A stretch of 64,000 bases of DNA from Ohtaekwangia sp. (GTDB taxonomy: Bacteria > Bacteroidota > Bacteroidia > Cytophagales > Cyclobacteriaceae): NCBI GenBank assembly GCA_021155195.1, contig JAJNPV010000042.1, forward strand, positions 558,001-622,000, given 5' to 3'. Shown piece after piece: positions 52,440-62,100 of the stretch (the stretch's first letter is position 1; each line of letters opens with the position of its first letter). The position numbers and the translations under genes were made by a program. The notes under the pieces are model-generated. The model searched no databases. It was not told the origin of the DNA and worked only from the letters and a program-made list of their open reading frames with translations.

Positions 52440-52469
52440 CAAATATAGGGTAATGTGCGGATGTATCAA
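52440..52469 (-). promoter_or_regulatory. Promoter of parA-parB overlapping the yidC terminator region
   Basis: On the minus strand TTG (52467-52469), a 19-base spacer and TATATTTG (52440-52447) match the consensus exactly. The predicted start of transcription (about 52434) falls at the base of the terminator hairpin. Confidence 0.6.
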
Positions 52470-52509
52470 GTTGCTAAAAAGCAGAAATTCATGGCTTTTG
52501 AGCCTGAAT

Positions 52510-54315
52510 TTACTTCTTTTTGGATGCCTTGCGAGCTTCTTCGCTGGCTTTCATTGCTTGTTCCAACTTACTCATGAAACTCGATTTTTTGCCGGTTCCT
52601 CCACTGGCTACGAGTTTCTTTTTATGGTCTTCCATAACCGCCAATATCTTATCTTCATCAACAAAACGTTTGATGATCGCTTGCTGCGAAAATGTGATCA
52701 GGTTGGAAACGAAATAATAAAAACTTAAGCCCGCTGAGAAGTTATTCAACACAAACATGAACACAATAGGCATAATATAACCCATTGATTTCATGGGTCC
52801 TTGTACTGCACTAAGTTGATTGTTTTGCCAGGTGTAAATAATAGTAGAGGCAGTCATTAAAAGAACAAACAAACTTACATGACTTCCGTAGAACGGAATT
52901 GTGAAAGGAAGATTAACGATCGAATCGTAGGTAGAAAGATCCTCTGCCCACAAGAATGCTTTTTGTCTTAGCTCGATAGAAACTGGGAAGAAATAGAACA
53001 TCGCAAATAAAATCGGCATCTGAAGTACTAGTGGGATACAGCCGCTAAATGGGTTAACGCCAGCCTCTTTGTACAGCTTCATTTGATCCTGCTGATTCTG
53101 AGTCATGTTGTCGCCATTCTTCTCTTTGATGAGATCCAACTCAGGCTTTAACAATTTCATTTTCGCCATCCCCAAATATGATTTGTAGGAGAGGGGTAGA
53201 AGTAGAATTTTAACAAAGAGAACAAGCAACACAATGATGATTCCGTAGTTGCCAATAAAACCTTCTAAGAATTTGAAAATCGGAATGATTACAAATTTGT
53301 TAATCCACAGCATAGGAGGCCATCCTAAATCCAGATTTTTTGAAAACCCTTCTGTGATCGTGGGCAGTATTTCATAGTCATTGGGGCCGAAATAATAATT
53401 GAAGGAGGCTTTCTTTGACGAAACGTCTTCAGAAGGAATCAATAACTCGAGATCTGCTACTTTAACAACCTGTTCGTTATTTACGTCAGAAACTATTTGC
53501 ACCTCACCACTTGCGAAAGAATTTTTAGCAATGATCGAAGAGATGAAAAACTTTTGCCGGATGGATACCCATTTGATAGGTGTTGATAACGTCTCCAATT
53601 CAAGGTCGTTTGACGTTTGCGAGGTATAGTCAAACTCGTCATTCTTCAGATAATAATTGATATTGGTTTTACTGCGGCTGTCAGCGATTGCCTTCTCCTG
53701 TAAAGGTATTTCGTCATGCCAGCGATAGGTAAGATTTTTACCACTCAGAGTAGCGCCTGAAGTTTGAATTTCGTACCCAATCTGGTAGCCCGTTGGTGGA
53801 ATCGAATAGATGTGTTTTATAAAACCCGATTCGCTTGTCTTTGCGGTGAAGATGACCAATGTTGTATCATTCTTTTTTGACGTTGAGTGAGTATAATAGA
53901 GCTTATACAAGTCAATGTCTTTGCCTTCATAATTAGCAATGAGTGAAAAGCGATTGTTATCTTTTTGTGCCAGGAATAAAGGAGTTTGAGAATATGTCTT
54001 AAAATTCTTTAGCTCAACTTCCTGAATACGACCCTGATTAGAGAGTTTGATTTTTAAATCACTATTCTCAACAGTTGTTAACTCCTCAGTCCCTGAAAGG
54101 AATGAACCCAGGCCACCATATTGCTTCATTGCAATGCTATCTGTTTGGAAGGTTTGTTCTTCAGATTTATTCGCAGAACTATCTTTCGGAACTACTTCGG
54201 TGGTTGTTTGTGCTGGCGCAGCTTTGGGAGGTTCTGGAGTAGGCGCTAAAAAATTAAAATATACTAAGAGAAGTACTGCAATGAGCGTAAGTCCTATGGC
54301 CGAATTTCTATCCAT
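52510..54315 (-). CDS. yidC: Membrane protein insertase YidC
   Basis: The 601-residue protein has an N-terminal membrane helix (about residues 7-24), a large periplasmic beta domain (about 60-340) and the insertase core with several membrane helices (about 345-560). The conserved PLSYKSYLGMAKMKLLKPEL region begins the core. The C-terminus is Lys-rich (EEARKASKKK) and should contact the ribosome. It inserts and folds inner-membrane proteins. It follows pyrG by 72 bases and probably shares its transcript. Confidence 0.97.
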   Translation of the reverse strand: MDRNSAIGLTLIAVLLLVYFNFLAPTPEPPKAAPAQTTTEVVPKDSSANKSEEQTFQTDSIAMKQYGGLGSFLSGTEELTTVENSDLKIKLSNQGRIQEVELKNFKTYSQTPLFLAQKDNNRFSLIANYEGKDIDLYKLYYTHSTSKKNDTTLVIFTAKTSESGFIKHIYSIPPTGYQIGYEIQTSGATLSGKNLTYRWHDEIPLQEKAIADSRSKTNINYYLKNDEFDYTSQTSNDLELETLSTPIKWVSIRQKFFISSIIAKNSFASGEVQIVSDVNNEQVVKVADLELLIPSEDVSSKKASFNYYFGPNDYEILPTITEGFSKNLDLGWPPMLWINKFVIIPIFKFLEGFIGNYGIIIVLLVLFVKILLLPLSYKSYLGMAKMKLLKPELDLIKEKNGDNMTQNQQDQMKLYKEAGVNPFSGCIPLVLQMPILFAMFYFFPVSIELRQKAFLWAEDLSTYDSIVNLPFTIPFYGSHVSLFVLLMTASTIIYTWQNNQLSAVQGPMKSMGYIMPIVFMFVLNNFSAGLSFYYFVSNLITFSQQAIIKRFVDEDKILAVMEDHKKKLVASGGTGKKSSFMSKLEQAMKASEEARKASKKK

Positions 54316-54387
54316 TATATGTTAGTAGGAAAATGAGCGTTTTTATTTTAAACTAATTCAAACTTTTTACAAAGTTGGTAAGACCAA

Positions 54388-56010
54388 TCACGATGTAGAT
54401 TTTTTATTGTTCATAGCTGCCTCCACAAATTTTACAAAGAGTGGATGCGGGTTTAATACTGTACTTTTTAATTCTGGGTGATACTGAACGCCTACAAACC
54501 ATGGATGATCTTTTAATTCAACAATCTCAACCAAATTAGTATCCGGATTGATACCGGTAGCTTTTAATCCGGCTTCTTCAATCTGATCCAGATACTTATT
54601 GTTGAATTCATAGCGGTGGCGATGGCGTTCTTGTATATTGGTGGTATCACCATAAATATGAAACGCCTTAGATCCTTTTTTAATCTTGCAGGTATACGAT
54701 CCCAGTCGCATTGTGCCGCCTTTGTTGGTGATCTTCTTTTGCTCCTCCATCATGTCAATCACCGGGTGTTTTGTTTTAGGGCTCAGCTCAGTAGTGCTGG
54801 CATCCGTTAAGTGCAATACATGACGGGCAAACTCTACCACTGCGCATTGCATGCCTAAACAGATTCCTAGAAATGGAATTTTATTTTCACGCACATATTT
54901 TATCGCTTCTATTTTCCCTTCCAATCCACGCTCACCAAAACCAGGTGCTACTAACACTGCATTGAGTCCACCCAAAATGCTGGCCACTGTATCCTTATGA
55001 ATATCTTCCGATGAAATCCACTTCAAACTTACTTTGCAGTCGTTTTGAGCGCCCGCATGGATGAATGCTTCTGCAATTGATTTATAAGCATCCGGTAACG
55101 AAACATATTTCCCAACCAACCCAATGGTGACTTCATTGATTGGATTTTTTAGTTTCCCAAGAAAGACTTTCCATTGTTCAAGATCGGGCTCTTGCTTTGG
55201 CGTTATTTTTAATTTTGAAAGTACACGCTCGTCCAACTTCTCTTTGCGCATGAGCATTGGCACATCGTAAATGGTGTCTGCATCAATGGCTTCGATTACA
55301 GAATTCAGATTAACGTTGCAGAATAGCGCCAATTTCTTTCTGATTTCCATCGAGAGTGCATGTTCGGTGCGACACACCAAAATATCTGGCTGAATTCCGT
55401 AGGAGAGAAGCTCTTTAACCGAGTGTTGGGTCGGTTTTGTCTTTAATTCTTTAGCAGCACTTAAATATGGAATCAGGGTGAGGTGAATTACCAATGCATT
55501 ATTTGAACCTAAGTCCCAACGCACCTGGCGAACTGCTTCTACAAAGGGAAGCGATTCAATGTCTCCAACGGAACCACCAATCTCGGTAATGATAAAGTCA
55601 TATTTGCCACTATCCCCTAATAAAAAGATGTTGCGCTTAATCTCGTCAGTAATGTGCGGTACTACCTGTACGGTCTTGCCTAAATACTCACCTTTCCGCT
55701 CTTTGGTAATTACATTATTATAGATGCGGCCCGTAGTAATGTTGTTAGCCTGTGAAGTTGCTTCATTCAGAAAGCGTTCATAATGACCTAAGTCTAAATC
55801 AGTTTCCGCTCCGTCATCTGTTACATAACATTCGCCATGCTCGTAAGGGTTAAGGGTGCCTGGGTCTATGTTAATATAGGGATCAAATTTTTGGATAGTT
55901 ACAGAAAAACCTCTGGCTTGTAGCAACATACCTAAGGACGAGGAGATGATGCCTTTCCCTAACGAGGAAGTTACCCCACCGGTTACGAATATATATTTAG
56001 CTGTAGACAT
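54388..56010 (-). CDS. pyrG: CTP synthase
   Basis: I start at the ATG at 56010 (540 residues). An in-frame ATG at 56040 adds ten residues but lies within the promoter -7 box. The synthetase domain opens KYIFVTGGVTSSLGKG and holds the allosteric and ATP sites. The C-terminal glutamine amidotransferase domain carries the nucleophile Cys in GICLGMQCAV and the YHPELKS block. It makes CTP from UTP, ATP and glutamine. It is divergent from the giant surface protein gene. Confidence 0.97.
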   Translation of the reverse strand: MSTAKYIFVTGGVTSSLGKGIISSSLGMLLQARGFSVTIQKFDPYINIDPGTLNPYEHGECYVTDDGAETDLDLGHYERFLNEATSQANNITTGRIYNNVITKERKGEYLGKTVQVVPHITDEIKRNIFLLGDSGKYDFIITEIGGSVGDIESLPFVEAVRQVRWDLGSNNALVIHLTLIPYLSAAKELKTKPTQHSVKELLSYGIQPDILVCRTEHALSMEIRKKLALFCNVNLNSVIEAIDADTIYDVPMLMRKEKLDERVLSKLKITPKQEPDLEQWKVFLGKLKNPINEVTIGLVGKYVSLPDAYKSIAEAFIHAGAQNDCKVSLKWISSEDIHKDTVASILGGLNAVLVAPGFGERGLEGKIEAIKYVRENKIPFLGICLGMQCAVVEFARHVLHLTDASTTELSPKTKHPVIDMMEEQKKITNKGGTMRLGSYTCKIKKGSKAFHIYGDTTNIQERHRHRYEFNNKYLDQIEEAGLKATGINPDTNLVEIVELKDHPWFVGVQYHPELKSTVLNPHPLFVKFVEAAMNNKKSTS

Positions 56011-56037
56011 GAAACCCGAACCTAAAAATTTTGGTCG

Positions 56038-56067
56038 CAAAGGTAGCCTATTTGATTCTTTTACAAA
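56038..56067 (-). promoter_or_regulatory. Promoter of pyrG
   Basis: On the minus strand TTTG (56064-56067), an 18-base spacer and TACCTTTG (56038-56045) match the consensus exactly. It places transcription at about 56031 and so selects the pyrG start at 56010. Confidence 0.62.
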
Positions 56068-56109
56068 CCCCGGAATTTCAATTTATTTCGTTTTTGACGA
56101 AATAATAGA

Positions 56110-56117
56110 TATGTTTG
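56110..56117 (+). promoter_or_regulatory. Putative -7 box for the giant repeat protein gene
   Basis: TATGTTTG matches TAnnTTTG exactly, 74 bases before the ATG at 56192. The only nearby TTG gives a spacer shorter than usual, so the -33 element is uncertain. Confidence 0.42.
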
Positions 56118-56191
56118 ACGCTACGTATACTTATTTTAAAAGGTTACAATTTATTCTTCACCCGTATACAGATATTGATTAAGGTATATCT

Positions 56192-59100
56192 ATGAATAAA
56201 AGTTTATTACCTGCCATTGTTAAGATTGCCTTCCTTAGTTTTTTTCTTGTTTCTGGTATTTGTGCATTAGCAGCTCCACCAAGGGTTCACCACATTTATA
56301 TTGGGGGTACAACTCCTGGAGCCAATCCAGCCTATGCTGGTTCCACTGCAATGAAGAGGAATCAAACCCTTAGAGTATATTATACATTTGCTGATCCAGA
56401 TGTCGGAAATACAGAAGTAGGAACCACTTACCAATGGTATAGATATGATGATAATTTTGGGACTAATAAAACTCTAATTGCAGGAGCTACAGCAGTTACC
56501 TATACATTAGGTGCTGCAGATGAAGGTAAGCATATTTCAGTTGAAGTTCGCCCACGAGACAATACCGGAACATTTGGAACGATAAGGGAGTTTCGACCAT
56601 GGGATATATCCAGCCCTAATCCAGTTTGGACTTTTAATGCAAATTGCTTAAGGCCAACTGGGTCAGGTGTCCCAACTCCTGGTAATCTTGTAATCCCTGT
56701 GTCTCCTGGGGTATGTTCTCCTCGACAAATTCAATGGCAAATTGAATATACTGGGATTAACTACCGAACTGACTTACCGCCTCGAATTATTGTAATTTGG
56801 GGAGATAATGGAGCCACTCAAGAAGTTCTTGTGCCTACTTTAATCAATCCACTTGTTACAAGGTTAGACACATTCAATTTAGTAAATATGGATAATCAAA
56901 GATGGAGGGCAACTCCAACTCATACTTTTGATTATTCAAGCGGTAGTTTACCCTCTGTTACTCCAAATGAACGTTGTACCTATACAATGCAAACTACTTG
57001 GGGGGTTGGGGGAACAAGTTGCCAAGCCACTGCTGTTCAAACTCAAAAACTTACTGTATGGGACAATGAAGCAAATACAAATTTGGGGCAGTTGGATGTT
57101 AACCGGGATCCAACGAGTGCTACTGGAGTTGAGGTTGGTGAAGTAACAAATGTTTGCCAAGGAGATGGGAGATTTGTTAGATTGGTTGACGTGAGTGATT
57201 TTAACTGCACCCCAGGTGGTGCAGCTATTGAAATACCTAATCCAAATAATCAAGCTCGTTGGGTTCAATTTGTTTACGGAACGGCTAATACCGTTTCAGC
57301 CCCAGGAGGTGGTGCGGGTAATTTCTTAATTATAAATGGGGTGTCTTACACAGCAGCTCAATTGCCAATTTATGGTCCTGTCCAATATTTACCTGCAACG
57401 GTTACTACTCCTTCCGTTGTTTCTCAGAATATACAAATGCCAAGTATAAGCGGTGTTGCAGGGCAGAATTTTGTTGTTACCATGAGAACATGGAATACAT
57501 GTTCTCCTTTTGATAGAAATGTTTTAGACGGAAATGGTTTGAACCCCCCTCAAGGTGCTCCTTTCAACGTATTCAATATTTATGGACCACCAGGAATAGC
57601 AGCCCCCTCTCTAGGTGGACCGCCTTTCTTTGCAAATGCAACTCCTGCAACACGAACCTATACAATATCCATAATCTCCAAGCCTCCAGCACTTACAACG
57701 GCTGGCTTATCGATTTGCTATACAAATCCAAATACAACAGCATTCAATTTCACCGCAACAGGTGGAGCACCCGGAAGAAATGCAGTGAATTGGTATAGAG
57801 ACTTGGCTAGTGTGAGCACAGGTACAAGAATGACTAATCCGAACGGTACAAACAGTTTAAATTTTCCAGCTTCAGCTTATGGAGCTCAAGGTGGAATTGG
57901 TGGTAACTTTACAAGCAATAATACTAATGGAAGATATCACTCTGTGTGGGCTACTCAAGTCACCGGAGCAAATTCATGCGAAAGTGATCCTATAGAAATT
58001 GTAATAATTCAACAACCAAGAATAGATGTAGCCCCAGACATTCCCTCAACACCATCTGGAGCTATTGAAGTTTGTAACGGTCCTCCAGGAGTATCCGAAG
58101 CTTATACAACCTCCGCACCCAATATTAAAACTGTGCCCATAAATACATCGACAAATGGAGCAGCCATAAACTTACCAACTGAAAATTTGTGGAGCGTTAG
58201 CGGGTTTGCTGCTACTGTAACATTGACCCCAACTACAGGTAATTCAACAACAGTTACTTTTAATATTGCTCCTCAACCAAATCCATCTGATGCAGGACAG
58301 GTGTCAGTGAGGCGCAGATATGTTACAACAACTAACATTCCCGTTGTAAGCCCATTACCAGCACCGTATACTTTACCAACCTATAACATTACACCTCAAG
58401 CTTGCCAAAATGCCAACGTTAACTTAAACGTTACCGTCTTTGGCCAAAGCGATGGTGGAACAGTGAGCGGAAGCCCCACAATTTGTGCAGGAGCTTCAAC
58501 GGGAAACATGACACTATCAGGGCATCGTGGAGCTGTTCTTCAATGGGAACGAAGTTTTAATGCAGGTGCGTTTATCGCGATTGGTGGAACGGCAGGATTA
58601 ACTACATTTAGTGAGGTTCCACCTAACGGAGCCGGTACCTATAAATACAGAGTCTTGGTTCAAAACCAAGGAATTACTGGTCCATGCGCAGCAGTCACAA
58701 CAATTGCAGCCAATCAAAACACAGTCACCGTTAATCCTATTCCTGCGAAACCAACCATCTCGCCTTCAGGCCCAACAACATTTTGTTTTGGAGGGAGCGT
58801 AACTTTAACTTCGAGCAATGTAGGCGGGTTAGCTGCGTCATATCGCTGGTACCGCAATGGGGTATTTACAGGAACGACCTCATCAAACATTGTTTTAACC
58901 ACCGTTGCTCAAAGTGGCGACTATACAGTTGAAGTAATAGGCGTGGCGCCATCAAATTGTACTAGTCCACTATCAGATCCAACAACTGTTACTATTGATC
59001 CTCTTCCAACAGTGGTTGCTACAGGTGGGGGATCTGCTTGTCTTGGAACTCCAGCTCCTGATATTGATTTTACAATGACTGGAACAGCTCCATTTAATTT

Positions 59101-62100
59101 TACAATTACGGCATCTACCCCAGTTGCAGGTTTTCCTATAAATCAGGTTGGGTATGCGTCAAATACTTTTACAATCTCTGCACCAAATCCAGCTGCAACC
59201 ACAACATTTAATATGACTGTGCTTTCGGATGCTAATGGATGTGCAGCAAACACATTACCGGTTGGTAGAACCGTTACTGTTCAGTTAATACCGCCTCCAA
59301 CCGTTGAAAACTTTACAGCTCAAGCTCCAGTTTGTGATGATGCAGGAGCTACAAATCCACCAGATGCCATCCTTGATTTACTCCCAAATTCAGTTCAAAA
59401 TTATGCAATAACTTATCGGTTAAGACGTGTTAGCACCAATACGTTTTTGGCAGGATCAATAAATTTTACAGGGAATTCAACCGCAGCAGGAATTGTAAAT
59501 TTGGCGCCCACTTATGCTCAGTTTGGTGCCGTGCCAAATGATCCACAAGGCTACCAAGTTGTAATTACTGCAATACAAAATACAGGTACACTGTGTGCTG
59601 GCGCTGTTCCAATAAATGGTCCAACATTAATAATTAATCCACGTCCACCGGTACCAACTGGCGCTATTCCGGCAATTGCATGTAGTACCGCTGGAACAGG
59701 CGCTACTATTCAAGTTGATGCCCCACCTGTTGGATTTACCGTTGTTTGGTCTACTACTGCGGCACCTACTTTTACAGCAGCAGCTGGAACGATAGGTGGC
59801 ACACGTGGAAATACATTTACCCCCACAAGTAATGCCACAGCTACTTACCATGCTTTTACGCGCGATGATGTTGCCCCAACAAATTGCTTAAGCGCAGCAT
59901 CTCTTGCTGTGCTGCATACTCAAGATATTAATCCTACAGCATCAGCTGCAGGGGGGGCTCAAGCAAATTGTACGGGAACATTTACACTTGCCGCCAATTT
60001 GCCTAATGCTGGAAATTTTGAAGTAGGAACGTGGACTGTTCCTGGAATTGGGTATCAACAGCCTTTCAATTACGCGAATGGAACGGGAACTTCCGCTGCA
60101 ATTAACGGCTGGACAGTCGATCTAACCGCACCAAACTTGTTTGCCGGATCTCAAGGTTATTTTAACGTTCAGGGAAATCGATTTGAATTAAACAATGCAG
60201 ACGGTAATACTCCTGGAGCACCGGGTGCAGAAGCTGTTTGGTTGAGTCCAGTCTTAAACATAACAGGGTTCCCTAACATGGCAATCTCACTTGACCTGTC
60301 TAGCACAGCAACCCATGAAGGTGGAGATTACCTTAGAGTATTTTATAAGTTAAATGGTGGGGCTGAAACGTTATTAACTAATGGAAATCAAGCCGGAAAT
60401 ATAACGGGTACGGTTACCGCTTCTGTGAGTGGACTTACAGGTGGAACTCTACAATTGATCGTAAGAGGAAATAACAGTGCCGCAGATGAATTCTACAGAT
60501 TTGACAACATACTGATTTCACAAGCAGGTGCGCCCACAATTACAGATATAAATACTCGAAATGCAGTTGTATCAGGATTGCCGGTAGGAGCCAATGTTCT
60601 TACCTGGACAATAACAAGCCGCTATGGAGTTTGCCTCCCTTCAGCCTCCACCGTCACTCTTACAAGAAACCCGCTGCCATCAGTAAATAATTTAACGCCT
60701 ACATTATGTGAGGATTTGCCTGGCGGAAGCAATACAACTTCAAATGTTGATTTAGCTTCACTTTTTGATGTTGCGGTAATGGGCGGTTCACCGGCCAGCA
60801 CGGTGGTTGAATACTATAGCAATGCTGCACGGACTGCAGGCTTTTTAATTTCAGCGCCAATAACCATTAGTAACGGACAAACTATTTTTACACGAGTACG
60901 AAATACGGTTACCACTTGTACCAATGACGGTACACTTATTTTTACTGTTCGTCCACTACCAGGAAAGGCACCACAGACAATTCAGGTTTGTGAGGATGCT
61001 CCTCCAGGATCTCTTCAAAGAACGGGACTTAATTTACAAGACTATGAATTAGCAGCTGCTGGAGGATCCATGGTGGGTAGAGATATTGAGTGGTACGAAG
61101 ATGTAGCTTTAACTACGTTAATACCTCCGGGTGCAGCTTCGGGTGCCGAGCAGAACTATACTATAAATGCTACTAAAACAATCCATGCCAAAATCATCGA
61201 CACAGCAAGCCCTACAACGCCAAAATGTTATTCACAAACAACCTTAACCCTCGATTACCAAGCAAGACCTAATAACAATCAGATAACAGACGGAATTGGA
61301 CAAGTATTGGGGGCCACCTATACTGTATGTGCCAGTTCAAATTTAGTTCTTCTTCAAATTAATCCAGGACTTAATCCAGGATCGACCTACACGTGGACTG
61401 TACCTCCTCCATCATATGCTGGTGAATTTGAAATTTTAACAGGTACAACCGGGTTCTTTATAATTCTTAGGTTTCCAAACCCCATACCGGGAGGAGGAAC
61501 ATTATACCCAACAGGAGTTCCTATCTCAGTAAAAGAAACACTAGGTACAGCACTTTGCGATGGTAATACTATCAATACAAGGATTGTTGTTGAAGGTTCG
61601 CCCCCTAAGCCAATTATTGCCGGTCCAAGTTCTGTATGTAGCAATGCAAATGGAGTTGTGTTTAGCGTAACCAATCCAGTTGCTGGTACTTACAGCTGGA
61701 GTTTACCCGCTGGTTCTACTATTACTTCCCTTCCTGTAACGGCAAGTTCTATTACTGTTCAGATGAGTACATTTAGTGGTAATGTGACAGTTACGCACGC
61801 AAGCGGAACGGGTTGTACATCCCCAGCGGCTGATCCATTCCCGGTAACGGTGGTAAATAGACCAACCATCACTTCGGTTGCCTCCCGAACGGTTTGCAGT
61901 GGAACTGATATGTCAGTCGCACACACATTAACATCAAATATTGTAGGAACAACCTATAATTGGGAAGTAATTAATATTACGGGTTCCGTTATTGGGTCTA
62001 TTTTTGGAGACTTAGCGAATGGCGTTCTTTCTATTAATCAAACCTTATCAAACACATCGGGTGTAAATGCTTCAGTTACATATCGGATAACTCCAATAGG

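Noticed and set aside
56011..56040. Ten-residue extension of CTP synthase from the ATG at 56040
   Set aside because: It overlaps the pyrG promoter -7 element and has no similarity to CTP synthase N-termini.
59627..59851. Cys/Ser-rich minus-strand frame inside the giant gene
   Set aside because: It is the antisense of Thr/Gly/Ala-rich repeat coding sequence, with no promoter or conserved features.
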